NCBI RefSeq assembly: GCF_019703515.2
Contig: NC_059362.1
Span: forward strand, 45,285,326 to 45,349,325
DNA from: Myxocyprinus asiaticus
Lineage: Eukaryota > Chordata > Actinopteri > Cypriniformes > Catostomidae
DNA: 64,000 nt
Direction: 5' to 3'
The first letter of the stretch is position 1; every line of letters begins with the position of its first letter. Positions 1 through 11,700 of this stretch are shown piece after piece. The position numbers were made by a program, and so were the translations under genes. The notes beneath the pieces are model-generated. The model was not told the DNA's origin, ran no database searches, and saw nothing but the letters and a program-made list of their open reading frames with translations.

Positions 1-62
1 ATCCCACCCCTGAACTTGAACCCATCCTTAATACTACTCTTATACCGACCCCTAATGGCACC

Positions 63-1886
63 ATGACATCCACCTCTAAAACCACCCTGGAGCCCACTTC
101 AAATCCCATAATCACTGCCAAATCTAAACCCAGACACAAACCCAATCCTACCTCTGAAGCTATCCCTATCAGAAAGAACTCGAAGTCTACCCCAACTTAT
201 TCACAGAGGGAAGCCAGAAGTGAGTCAACTTTTGATTCATACTGGGTGAAAGGAGGAATTGCATGTGAGCCAGATAAGTGGTTTGATGTCACCATTGAGG
301 ATAGGAAACGGGTACTGCCAAGATTCTGTCCCAAGCAACCTCCGGGCCCACAGCTTGTGTTGGAAAGAGATTATACTCCCTTGCAGTTGTTTCAGCTGTT
401 TTTTACCAGCTCTGTTATAGAGACAATTGTCAGAAACACCAATTGCTATGCCGAGAAGAGGGCAAAAGCTGGAAAGAAGTTCCTCTGGGTTCCTCTTACA
501 GTCAAGGAGTTCCACTCTTATGTGGCGTTAGTTGTGTACATGGGTTTGGTGAAGGCAAAGTCTCTTTTGGACTACTGGGCAAGAAAGATGATGTACAACT
601 TTTCATACCCCCAGTCTGTCATGTCTAGAACAAGGTTTCAGGCCATATCTTGGAATCTCTACCTCTGTGATCTTCAAGAAGATGAGGAGAACAACAAAAA
701 GAAAGGCACACCTGGTTATGACCGACTGCTCAAAATTAAGCCTCTGTATACCGAAATTATTTCCGCGTGTATGACGCATTTTCACCCTAATAGAGAGATT
801 ACAATAGATGAGAGAATGGATGCCACAAAAGCTAAGATTGGACTTCGAATTTTGGAGGATAAGCCAGCCGAATGGGGTTACAAACTCTTTGTTCTTGCCG
901 ATTGCTCCAGTGGATACACCTGGAATTTCTTTGTGTACGAAGGAAAGATTTACACGTCAACAGATAAAGGAGTCGGTTATGATGCAGTAATGAGACTACT
1001 GGATCACGAACTCCTCGGCACAGGTTACAGGTTATATACGGACAGCTTCTACACCAGTCCAACCCTTTTCTTGGATTTGTGGCAAAACAACATCCTTGCT
1101 TGTGGCACACTTTGTGATACCTCTAGTTTACCAGAGGTTAGCGATCTGAGCAGGAGAGCTGAAAAAGGATCCATCCGGTGGTATCGACAAGGTCCGCTTC
1201 TGTTTCTAAAGTGGACAGACATGAAAGAAGTCATCATGTGTTCCACGATGCACAAGGCGTACGTGGGGGACACCATCAGTAGGAACGTCAGGGGGGATGG
1301 TGGTGTCTGTAGTGAACGTCAAATCCCAATTCCACCTGCTGTGAAGGACTACAATAAGTATATGGGTGATTTGGACCTCTCAGATGCCCTGATAGAGTAT
1401 TACAGTGTCATCCACAAAACCAAACAATGGTACAAGTCCTTCTTCTTCCATTTTCTTGAAATTGCGGTGGAGAATAGTTACATTCTTCACCAGCAAATGG
1501 CAAAAGCACAGAAAGAGACCCCTCTCAGCCAGAAAGCGTTCAGGGAAACGCTGGTATCCGAGCTGGAATGTGTTGGCAAAGGCAAGAAGCCCTCAACATC
1601 TGCTTCCCAAGATCCCACCAGTGTGCCCACTGCACCTGATAGTTCGGACACAGAGTCGTCTCTACCAGCCTCACCCTTCTCATTCACCTGGACTGAACAA
1701 TGCTTTCCGGAGTATTTTGGTACAGATGTTACATATGGGATGAAAAATTGTGTCCTGTGTAGATTGTCACAACATAAAGTCAAGACTTCCATATTCTGCA
1801 CGCACTGCAAGGTGCCATTGTGTTTTGAGTCCTCGCGGAACTGCTTCAAGAAATGGCACATAAAGGGACACGCAAAAAAGCTTTAG
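63..1886 (+). CDS. piggyBac-family transposase (PGBD4-like), intact long ORF
   Basis: The 607-residue frame has no internal stop. It looks like a piggyBac DDE transposase (DDE_Tnp_1_7 fold, roughly residues 95-480). Candidate catalytic aspartates are D249 in ITIDER, D327 in YTDSFYTSP and D436 (or D438) in MGDLDLSD, matching the family's DDD triad in order and spacing. The C-terminus (residues about 563-603) is a Cys/His-rich zinc-binding tail with C563, C566, C579, C582, C587, C594, H599 and H603, as in piggyBac C-terminal domains. The N-terminus is Ser/Thr/Pro-rich. The frame is also open upstream to base 3 of the window, so the true start may lie outside; 63 is only the first Met seen. It sits upstream of, and in the same direction as, the last pals1-like exons, so probably in an intron of that gene. 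It could be a recently active element or a domesticated gene. No terminal repeat could be assigned. Confidence 0.85.
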   Translation: MTSTSKTTLEPTSNPIITAKSKPRHKPNPTSEAIPIRKNSKSTPTYSQREARSESTFDSYWVKGGIACEPDKWFDVTIEDRKRVLPRFCPKQPPGPQLVLERDYTPLQLFQLFFTSSVIETIVRNTNCYAEKRAKAGKKFLWVPLTVKEFHSYVALVVYMGLVKAKSLLDYWARKMMYNFSYPQSVMSRTRFQAISWNLYLCDLQEDEENNKKKGTPGYDRLLKIKPLYTEIISACMTHFHPNREITIDERMDATKAKIGLRILEDKPAEWGYKLFVLADCSSGYTWNFFVYEGKIYTSTDKGVGYDAVMRLLDHELLGTGYRLYTDSFYTSPTLFLDLWQNNILACGTLCDTSSLPEVSDLSRRAEKGSIRWYRQGPLLFLKWTDMKEVIMCSTMHKAYVGDTISRNVRGDGGVCSERQIPIPPAVKDYNKYMGDLDLSDALIEYYSVIHKTKQWYKSFFFHFLEIAVENSYILHQQMAKAQKETPLSQKAFRETLVSELECVGKGKKPSTSASQDPTSVPTAPDSSDTESSLPASPFSFTWTEQCFPEYFGTDVTYGMKNCVLCRLSQHKVKTSIFCTHCKVPLCFESSRNCFKKWHIKGHAKKL

Positions 1887-1889
1887 GTT

Positions 1890-3315
1890 AGATTTCTGGA
1901 CATTTCTGCTTATTAGTATTTTGTATGAACACTTTTTTCATATGGTATGACCTTGGTTCATGGTACTTGTTATAAGTATGACTATAAAATACAGCAAAAA
2001 ACTGTGTTGTCGTCTTTGTTTTCTACTTTTTTAACCAATGCTTTCCTAGAGTGATTAACGGTAAGTGCATGAATCGTGTTAAAGACAAAGTGTTTAATTT
2101 TTGCACCACTAGTGGCACTAGATGGAATTGCAATCTAGTTGTTGGAGATGCTCAACCAATTCCATATGTATGGGTTGGTACAACCAGATTCTCCAAAGAA
2201 AAAAGGCAGATGAGTGAAGTGTTGGAAAATGTTTTTCTTTTCTTTTTCTTTTTTCTTTTTTTGCAATTTTGTTCAGCTACAAGCATTACTCCAAAAAGGG
2301 GCAGGAGCTCCAAACCGCTATTAAAGATATAGGGAGCCCCTTACCTAACACTTTCCCTAACCTTAATCGAGAGTGGAAGTGATGCCCACTTTTGGAGTTG
2401 GTGTAACCCCCTTCTGGAGTAACCCCGGTCTCTTTTGGAGATTCCGCCCCCATTTGGAGGTCTCTGGCCGGCAGCTATACTTACTTAGAAATTACGCAAT
2501 TCTCTTTTAAACAGCAGATGGCCATCTCAGATTGTTAAGAATGCACAATGCTTGGTAAGATAGAAGGCCAGCAATCAAAAATTGGGTGTATATCAAACAA
2601 GTAAACAAGCTGTTGAACTAAATTGATATGGCATACACGATTCATGTAGTTATGTAAACAACTAGCACTACCAGTGTTTCATTTGTATTTTTTTTATTCC
2701 GACTTGACAGTATGTAACATGCACCTTTATGTTATGACAATACTTTCATAAGTCGTTGATTTGTTGAACTGTCTCGCATCAGAAAACCTTTGTCAAACTC
2801 CCTGTTTGCTGTTCGAAATGCCATTTGCATATTGTGTGTAAAAATGTTTTGAGACAACTCTACAAGGTAGGTCTCTTCACAATGTTTCCAGTTTATTTTG
2901 GTGGTGTAAAATTAAGAAGCCATTTCCAACTAAATTATAACATTTCTCAAAGTCATAGTTTAAGTAATCCAAATACATAAATTGCACCCCATGGATCATC
3001 ATTATTTGTCTTATCTTTGGTTGTTACACAGTAATACAGTGGATAAAAATATATAGTAATATTTAGTTTCTGGGTGGGCAAATTCAGGTGAAAAGACAAA
3101 ATTTTGTCAAGATAATATCTGCAGTGCATCCTGTTGTACCCCAAAATCAAACAATAAAATTAAGCCTACCTTAAGGATTTAATTTTTTGCTGTTCGTTGC
3201 AGATTTTGTTTGGTTTTAAAAGCAGATTCATTTAATACTTAAGCACAGTGAAATTGAAATACCTTGTTTTTGTATCTGGTCTACATTTCCCTTGTTTCTG
3301 CTTTATGTTTCTCAG
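1890..3315. other. non-coding, probable intron of the pals1-like gene, repeat-rich
   Basis: No coding exon is seen between the transposase stop and the acceptor at 3315. The first 150 bases are AT-rich 3' flank of the transposase. At about 2230-2470 there is a T-rich run followed by a block in which TTTGGAG or TTCTGGAG recurs about every 25 bases, which looks like part of an interspersed repeat. The rest shows nothing recognisable. Confidence 0.4.
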
Positions 3316-4536
3316 TCCCTGCGGGTGCTGCGTTCCTCTGATCTCAAACCTTACGTCATCTTCATCAGGCCTCCTACCCCTCCTCTTCATCCTCCTTCTC
3401 AGGAGCGACGTCCCACCCTGTTGACCAGAGGAGGGAAAAAACACATGGTACCTCCATTCTCCTCCAGAACATGTGATGATTTTATTTGTATGGCACCTTT
3501 CACACATACAACTTAAATCCAGGACAAAATATACAAAAACATTTAAAGAAGAAAAACAAAAACAGTTAAATAAAAATGAAATACAATAACTAAAGAGGCT
3601 TAAAATGTATTAATCAAAAGCTAACTTAAAAGGTAAATATTTGAGGGCCTGGGTAGCTCAGCGAGTATTGATGCTGACTACCACCCCTGGAGTCGGAGTC
3701 ACGAGTCCGAATCCAGGGCATGCTGTGTGACTCCAGCCAGGTCTCCTAAGCATCCAAATTGGCCCAGTTGCTAGGGAGGGTAGAGTCACATGGGGTAACC
3801 TCCTCGTGATCGTGATTTGTGGTTCTCGCTCTCAATGGGGTGCGTGATAAGTTGTGTGTGGATCACAGAGAGTAGCATGAGCCTCCACATGCTGTGAATC
3901 TCCTCGGTGTCATGCACAACGTGTCACGTGATAAGATGCACGGATTGACGGTCTCAGAAGCGGAGGCAACTGAGACTTGTCCTCCACCACCCGGATTGAG
4001 GTAACCGCACCAACACGAAGACCTTTGGGCATTCCAAAAGGGGATAAAAAAAAAAAAAGATAAATATGTATAAGCTCAAAAGACCTAAAAAATGGATTTG
4101 GAACGTATTCTGATGGACAGTCAGAAATGTACATAGAAGTCATTCAGCACTTTTAAAAAAAAAAACAGTAAAATCACCTTAAAATCAGTCCTGTTGTGGA
4201 GCGCAACATTTACAAGTTTACAAATATTTACAATATTTCACATCACTTTTTAAAAATGTCGCCTTTTACTTCTCTCTTGTCTTGTTAGTGCAGCTGTCAG
4301 TTTTCACATTTCACCTTGTTGTTGAATCTTTTTATTTCCTCTCATGTGTCTGTTTGTAGCCAGGGGACGGCACACAGATCTCGGAGAAGGCTCGTGAGAT
4401 GGAGCACATCTACGGTCACTTGTTTGACATTGTCATTACAAACAGCGATCAGGACAAGAGCGTCTTTGAGCTGCTGCGACTTATTGATAAACTGGACACT
4501 GAACCACAGTGGGTTCCATCGGCCTGGGTGTGTTAA
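3316..4536 (+). CDS. pals1b: PALS1/MPP5-like MAGUK scaffold, last two coding exons (partial)
   Basis: Two exons encode the end of a guanylate kinase-like domain. Exon 3316-3447 (44 codons, phase 0) follows a TTTCTCAG acceptor and reads [17 protein letters not shown]. Exon 4360-4536 follows TTTGTAG and ends [19 protein letters not shown]. The [11 protein letters not shown] and [11 protein letters not shown] strings fit MPP5/PALS1 better than MPP2, 3, 6 or 7. PALS1 is a membrane-associated adaptor of the Crumbs-PATJ apical polarity complex. The rest of the gene lies before the window. The first exon is odd: extra proline-rich residues (PPTPPLH) sit before the PPSQER motif, and the donor (ATG|GTACCT) is weak, so this copy may be divergent. 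The b-paralogue symbol is inferred from gene order, not proven. A SINE lies in the intron. Confidence 0.75.
3644..4058 (+). mobile_element. tRNA-derived SINE, copy 1
   Basis: The head reads GGGTAGCTCAGCGAGTATTG, a tRNA-like A box, followed by a diverged B box (GAGTCCGAATCC). The family's conserved body, containing GGTTGCTAGGGAGGGTAGAG-like and CACATGGGGTAACCTCCTCG segments, ends in an A-run. The imperfect flanking duplication is about TAAATAT. The element lies in the last intron of the pals1-like gene, in sense orientation. Five more copies occur in this window. Confidence 0.85.
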
Positions 4537-4959
4537 AGCTCTCTTACTGACTCAAGATCAGGTTCTATGTTCGAAATGGCTTGCTACTACTGTATACTAC
4601 TCAAACTATTTTTTGCAGTATGCATATGCTGCAATTTCTAACTAAATCTACCAGACTCATTATTTGACTTGACTGACAAAGGTTAAAACATTTAAACAAA
4701 TTTGGATTAAAAATGCAACATTAAAATGTTTATTTTTGAAATGTTAACTGGACTCCATTTGCTGAATTAATAACACGCAACATAGTGAAGTCATGTGACA
4801 TACAGTATTACATACTGTACAGTATGCACAACTAGTATTCCATTCCGAACATATCCATGATGCTTTGTGGGGATTTCCACAATAGTGTTTTATTATATTT
4901 TGTGCTTTTTGTTTTTAGTTTTTGATCTGTAACATAAAAAAGCCATTCTAACTAACTCC

Positions 4960-5532
4960 TTACATTTATATAGCGCTTTTCTAGGCACTCAAAGTGCTTT
5001 ACATAGTATAGGGGGACTCTCCTCAACCACCACCAGTGTGCACCATCCACCTGGATGATGCAACGGCAGCCATAGTGCGCCAGTACGCTCACCACACACA
5101 CTAGCTATTGATGGAGAGGAGAGAGTAGAGTGATGTAGCCAATTCAGGGATGGAGATTATTAGGAGGCCATGATTGATAAGGGCCAATGGGGGGAATTTG
5201 GCCAGGACACAAGGGTTATACCCCTACTCTTTACGAGAAGTGCCCTGGGATTTTTAATGACCACAGAGATTCAGGACCTTGGTTTAACGTCTCATCCAAA
5301 AGATGGTGTTTTTTTGTTTTGTTTTTTACAGTATAGTGTCCCCATCACTATACTGGGGCATTAGGACCCACACAGACCGCAGGGTGAGCACCCCCTGCTA
5401 GCCTCCCTAATGCCTCTTCCAGCAGCAACCTTGGTTTTCCCCAGGAGGTCTCCCATCCAGGTACTGGCCAGGCTCAACCCTGCTTAGCTTTAGTGGGCAA
5501 CCAGGCAAGAGCTGCAGGATGATATGGCTGCA
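4960..5532 (-). mobile_element. 5S rRNA-derived SINE (SINE3-type), reverse orientation
   Basis: On the minus strand the right-hand 110 bases (about 5419-5532) resemble 5S rRNA. They contain AGCTAAGCAGGGTTGAGCCT and AGTACCTGGATGGGAGACC, the internal promoter region of 5S genes. The other end (TACATTTATATAGCGCTTTT, 4961-4980) is the common LINE-like 3' tail of fish SINE3 elements. The 5S part is clearly diverged, so this is a SINE and not a functional 5S gene. It lies between the convergent pals1-like and atp6v1d genes. Confidence 0.8.
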
Positions 5533-6271
5533 TATCAGAAAGTATTTTCTTAAAGTAAATGTCTAAAAGCATTTTTTCATCCAGAGATTATCAGAACTGT
5601 GAGCAGTTTCATAGAACTTTAACTGTTGCAGTTTGTAAATAAATGGGTGGATGGACATAAATTTAATCTCAACTTTTCCACAGTGAGAAAAAAACATATT
5701 TGTCTAGATGTCGTTTTCTAATAACTGTATGGCCCTAGGAGATTGTTCTAGATACCGACAGCATTAACTCTGAATGTTTTCACTACTGCTGAATGTATAA
5801 TTTGACATAATACACTTGATCTAAAACAAGTTTTTCATTAAAGAGGTTCAATTAAAAAAGTACAGTATTGGTGTTATGTTTGATAACTGGTTGAGTTCTC
5901 AAGTACTAAACTCTTAATTTGCATTATGTACAAATTAAAGTGTATTTAAATAACGTTAAACAATAACCAAACAATTCTGGTATTGAACACCTAATTTTCA
6001 CGATCAAATCAATTCACTACTTTCGTATTTTTGCTTTGAATATCTGCAGGGTTTTATTCCTGATGACTTCTAATGAATTCTAACAGTCTGAGCATGATAT
6101 TTACTTATGAAATTGCTTTCATTGAACACTTTGACATTAACTATTCCCTGCCAAAATCAAAATATCTGTATTTTACTTAGGGATGCACCGATATATCGGC
6201 CACCATTATTTATCGGCTAATTATTGACCAAATATAAACCAATGGCAAATTTTTAAGTTACCCAACATAAG

Positions 6272-6733
6272 CAGTGTTGGGTAACTTAAAAATAGGAATC
6301 CACTACTAATTTCTAATTATTTCTCTAAAATTGTAATCAGATTACTTTACCAGTTACTTAATTGATAAAGTAATCACATAACTACTTTATATTTAAGTTT
6401 CTTTCTAAAACACTTTTCCGCTCAACAAATTCAAAACAGTGTCTATATTTCTCCCTTGTTCATTGTTACACACAAGTCATACACTGAGCACCTCACATTT
6501 CTCCTACACAGTGACTCTTTACAGGGCCATAATTCATGTATTCTACATATAGTATAATATATTAAAATTAAGCATAACCCTACAGTGTACTTAAAATGTA
6601 ATTAAATTAATTGAAAGTCAGTAACTGTAATCTGATTACAATAATTTAAAATGTAATGCATTATACTACATTTTTGACTAAAAATGAGATTACAGTAACT
6701 AATTACTTTGTAATTGGATTACACCCAACACTG
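6272..6733. mobile_element. miniature DNA element with CAGTGTTGGGT inverted ends
   Basis: The left end is CAGTGTTGGGTAACTT and the right end is TTACACCCAACACTG. Flanking octamers AACATAAG (6264-6271) and GTCATAAG (6734-6741) match at 6 of 8 positions, which suggests an 8-bp target duplication of hAT type. It is nested in the larger element at 6178-8155. A second member lies at 55711-56602. Confidence 0.65.
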
Positions 6734-7402
6734 GTCATAAGCATGAAAACGCTATTGGAATGAAAAACTATTGGTTTATTTATAATGAAGATAATGTATT
6801 ATGTTGTATAAAGCTTATAATAATTTTTTCTGTGTACAATATAAAACACTGAAATCCGAAAAGTAAAGCATGTTGAATGCATAATGTACATTTTTTAATG
6901 TTCTATCATATGTAAAACGTGAGTTCTATTGTTTAAAACTACAGAAGTGCAAAATAACCTTTTTCCCCCACAACAATCAATTTTACCTTGTATTTAACTT
7001 TCACTGACGCGTTCTCCAGGGTTCCCACGCATCCTGGAAAACCTGGAATTTTGCAATGTAGTTTTCCAGTCATGGAAAATTGGAAAAATATCTAAATGTC
7101 CTGGAAAATTATTATTTGTCCTGGAAAAAATTTTAGTTTAAAACTGTTTGACTGTGTTGCTAACAAGGTTTTTGTTACATGCACAAAAACATGGTAATGA
7201 TCGGGACTCTGAAATAGGAGTGAAATACACACATTCGTATGGTTTTGTCACTTTGTGTGCATTGTGAAACAACGACAACAGTTAAATGTCATGAACGAAT
7301 CTCTATCACATACTTTTTCTGCTCATCTCTGTCAAGTCATGTTTATCTGTATAGTGCTTTTCATCTCTGTTTTGCTCAGAAAAAATAGTTTAAGTATTGA
7401 TA

Positions 7403-7960
7403 TACACTGATCAGCCACAACATTAAAACCACCTGCCTAATATTGTGTAGGTCCCCCTCGTGCCACCAAAACAGCGCCAACCCGCATCTCAGAATAGTAT
7501 TCAGAGATGATATTCTTCTCACCACAATTGTACAGAGTGGTTATCTGAGTTACCATAGACTTTGTCAGTTCAAACCAGTCTGGCCATTCTCTGTTGACCT
7601 CTCTCATCAACAAGGCGTTTCCGTCCACAGAACTGCCGCTCACTGGAGCCGGAGACGCCATTTCGAGAGAGAGAGACGCACTCGGCCACGTTTCATGTGT
7701 GTCTGTGTTTGTTTATGTTTGTTTTAAGTTAAGTTTGACATTAAAACTTTGTTTACTGTTCAGCTGGTTTACAGAAATACTCAAACCAGCCCATCTGGCA
7801 CCAACAATCATGCCACGCTCAAAATAATTTTTTCCCCATTCTGATGGTTTATGTGAACATTAACTGAAGCTCCTGACCCGTATCTGCATGATTTTATGCA
7901 CTGTTGCCACACGATTGGCTGATTAGATAATCGCATGGATGATTGTTGGTGTCAAAGGAA
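7403..7960 (-). mobile_element. Tc1-like remnant / miniature derivative
   Basis: It begins ATACACTGATCAGCCACAAC, the same terminal repeat as the Tc1-like element at 37797. The adjacent minus-strand frame ends GGPTQY-stop, like the GGPTRY end of that transposase. The rest of the transposase is missing. The sequence up to about 7960 looks like internal sequence of the same miniature element, but no right terminal repeat could be found. Confidence 0.55.
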
Positions 7961-8224
7961 ATTATTTATTGTTAGAACAATAAAACAGCTTTTGTACCTA
8001 GTTGATCTATATTTTTTAAGCATGTGGTAATTCCTAAGCAAAAGTGATGATAACTTACTTAAGGTAAGTGGCAAAACATCGGTATCGGCCTATATTTCTT
8101 TTTTTTACATAGGTATCGGTATCGGCCAAAGAGCAAATTAATATTGGTGCATTAAATCTCTTCTCAGCACCTTAATAATGTACACCTTGCAAAAGAATTA
8201 AACCTCAAATGACCATTTACAACA

Positions 8225-8230
8225 TTTATT
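8225..8230 (-). terminator. atp6v1d poly(A) signal
   Basis: AATAAA on the minus strand lies about 555 bases past the atp6v1d stop codon, in otherwise exon-free sequence. It is the best candidate cleavage signal for the transcript; nearer unmarked alternatives cannot be excluded. Confidence 0.5.
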
Positions 8231-8784
8231 GAAATTAAATTCACAGAAAGTGAGAGCACACGGCTGCTGGACCTAAAGGGAAAAATAATTTCTCAACCAT
8301 ATGGAAAAGTCTGGGCTGATCTTAGGTAAGGATTCAGATCATACGAGCACAAGTGTATCAACAGTAAACATGAGATGTTCATCACAGAATATTGTCAGTA
8401 GATAGCAGAGATAGGTTGCAGTGGTTTAATGTAAGCATGCAATACGACTCGATAAAATGTGCATAATTCCATGGAATGATCATTTAAATTCATTTATGCC
8501 TTTACATGTTTTTGCTTATGTTCAGCCATCAAAAAAACCCTTGAACAATTAAACAGCAATAGGGCCTCTGGATTCAGATAATCAACAAGAACATTTTTGT
8601 TATAGCTTTTGTGACATTATTTTCACTTTAACAAACAAAGTAAAACGGGACCAACATGTACACAAAACAAGTTTGCTCTTTACCAAGACGTGTTAAGCTC
8701 CGCCATACAGGCACAAGGAATAAATACGATGTGGTTTCTCGGTGGACTGCTCGACGAGGAGTGCCACCTGGTGGTTTTGAGGTC

Positions 8785-11700
8785 TCATTCAAACAGCAGG
8801 TCCTCGTCTGCCTCTTCGCTTAGCATGTTCGTGGGCTCAGCGATCGGGCCCAGTTTAGCCAGGCGCTGCGCTATCTCTTTCTCCGTCCTCTCACGGAGCT
8901 GCTTCTTCTTCTCCTGGATCTTTTTAAGCCTGTGACGAGAAAGAAGAATGGATCCATGTTACTGATACTGAATATTCTTAAAACAATTGCATGGAAGCAG
9001 GGTGAATATAGCTTTAAATTTTTCATTTCGTTTTTATTTTCAGTTTGTCCTTTCAATTTAGTTTCATTTTGGGGGTTTTTTCACTAGGGATGCATCATAT
9101 AAAAATTTATTGCAAATTGTAATTGCTCTTTTTTCAGTTCAAAACAACCTAACTCACATTTTACATGTACATACTGTATGTATGAGAGAACATTACAAAT
9201 TCATATTATGCATATGTTGGGCAATTCCATGGAAATGTCAACCAAATCTTGGAAAAATTAAAATTCTGCTATAGAGTGGTATAATGGATAATGCCGTCCA
9301 GACCGCTAGAGGGCGCCGCTTGTTCACACAGTGCTGAATGCAGAAACGCAGCCTTTTAAAGTTTAGTAATCGTGCAAGGCCATATTGCGATTTCAGTTTT
9401 AATTCAGTCAATCATGCAGCACTAAAGAATATCATATTGATGTCTCGGAAGTCAAAGTCTGCTGGTTTCAAAGCGCTTTGGATGGTTTCCCTCATCATGT
9501 ATCTAGTGCCCGACTGATATATCGATCTCGCCGTATACGTTTACTGATATGCACAGATATGAAAACTTTTTTTCAGAACATATATTGCAGAAAACAATGC
9601 TTTAGAATTGGTGTCATTACGTAGTTTGTCCAGCAGAGCACGCTCTGACTCCATTGTTTACAGAGCTGACTCTGAACTGACGGTGGCTCTGCAGACAGGG
9701 CGGAGTTAAACGATGTGGAGTTGAGCGGTCTCTTCGCGGTTAGTTGCTAACTAGTTTGTGAAATACATACTGGAAAGTTAATAAACAATAACCCCATAAT
9801 TTTCCCTGTTCAATATAACTAATATAACGTTAAACCTGTCCCTGACAACCATGTCACTCATGTTTATCACATCTGTTTGCTGTTAGCCAGCTATGGTTTG
9901 TCAGTGCAGTCAGTAATGTAGCAGATTGAAAGGTAAACATCAGAGGATCTTTTTGCAGCTCATCAGACAACGGTGCAGTGGTGGATTGTGTGTGGTTAGT
10001 GTTGATTTCACGCTATGTTATTACCTAGTTGGTGAGATGCAATGCTGGTCCATCTTTTACTTTCCGTGACAAAGAGCTTATAGCTAACTAGCTAATCATG
10101 TAGCTACTTTCATTGCTTGTCAGCTGAGTGGAAGCTAATGAGTAAACATGTATTCACCAAACTGTTTTGTTCAGGATTCACAGTTTGGTACCCCCTTCAA
10201 CTGAACAATTCCGGTCGTTGCATTTATAAAATGTAATATTTAGAAGTCTGGTTTTCCACCGTTGATCGTTTCCCCTGAACTTGTATAGCAGAATACGGTG
10301 TAACACCGCTGCCGCTGTTTATCTCTTGACTCGGCAGGTGTAAATGCTTCTTGTTTTACAACCTGCCCCTAACTGACTGGCAGTATTAATATAGTCAGCA
10401 TTTGACTGATACTAAAAAATACTGATGTTTATTTAGCTATTTATTGTATTTTTTATTTAAGTGGTCAGCAATTGACATACTAACAGTACGGATGTTTGTT
10501 AAGCTATTTATTGTATTTTCATTTATTTATTTTCTCAGTGTTCATTTCTAGAATTTGTTGACAATGTATCATAATAATAATAATGTCAAATATTCTTTGA
10601 TAAAATATTTAAGAATGCAGCCTTCTGAGTACCTTTGCATAGTCATATTGGTGCAAAATCAGTGAACAGGTCTGTTTTCATTCCAGATCAAAAATTAAAT
10701 ATATCGGCCACCATATCAGAATTATCCCCCTCGAAAATCCCATATCGGTCGGGCTCTACATGTATCCTATAGGTAAGTGCTGTTTTCACAGCGGTTTATG
10801 GCATTTTTCTGCATTAACGTGAAAACGAGAGAGAATACAAATTAAATATTACATGTTCTTAGGAGTGCCAACCCTTCTACATATTGTGGCTATTATTATT
10901 TATTTTTACAAAGTGTGTTAATAATTAATCATATCGGTGTTTTCATGCTTATAACCGATATGCCGATGGTTTTAATTTGGTCAATAATTGGCCGATAAAC
11001 ATCGGCAGCTGATGTTTTTTTTTTTTTTTTTTTTTTTCCCTCTACGACTTAGATCTCACCTGTAGAATTCCTCTCGCTCCCGTTCGTCCAGCTCTGTAAT
11101 GATGTACGTTAGTGTACGCTCGATCCGGGGAATAATCACTGAAAGGAACAACAGAGAAAAAAATCAACATAAAGCAACAGATTGGTCAGTTTAAAAACAG
11201 TCCTGACTATTTTATTCTCGAACAGAGATCTCACCATGCTCAATGGCGTTTACACGGCGATTTGTGATCTTGATCGCTTCGTCCAACGTCACAAAGGAGG
11301 TCTGCCCATTAATAAATCGCAAAAAAGATATTGATGAACTTGTGTTAAAGACACTCGTTTTTGCTCTGAGACTATATTGATGTGGTTGAGTGAATTTGCA
11401 GCCTCAAACTGTTTACTTCTATGAATCTATTTCTAATGTATTATTTGCACCATAACTCAAGAATGTTCACGTAAATCTCTTTTCTGCCATTTTCACATAT
11501 TAAAGTGTTTAATTAAAAAAAACGCAACATGTCGGTAAATATTCCTGTTTATTATGTTGGTGCATATGGTGAAATGATGGTTTCTTTGAAGACAAAAAAA
11601 AAATGGCAAAGATATACAGACTTAGCAGTTAAGCTGATTGGTAATTCTTGATGTAATATATAGTATTAGATATTACCTGCAATGAGGCCAACTCCACCAG

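Larger units (their letters stand above)
6178..8155. mobile_element. degenerate hAT-like element (ATATCGGCC family) with nested insertions
   Basis: The left end is TAGGGATGCACCGATATATC and the right end, near 8130-8155, carries GGTATCGGCC...TTGGTGCATT, an imperfect inverted match. No transposase frame survives. It contains at least two other repeats: a CAGTGTTGGGT-ended element (6272-6733) and a Tc1-like remnant starting at 7403. A related end recurs in inverted orientation at about 10900-11020. Confidence 0.55.

Noticed and set aside
3644..3720. Functional tRNA gene at the SINE heads
   Set aside because: A and B boxes are present, but the cloverleaf does not close, and the same head-plus-body unit recurs six times as a SINE.
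5419..5532. 5S rRNA gene on the minus strand
   Set aside because: It is diverged, interrupted relative to 5S, and fused to a LINE-like tail; it is a SINE3-type element.
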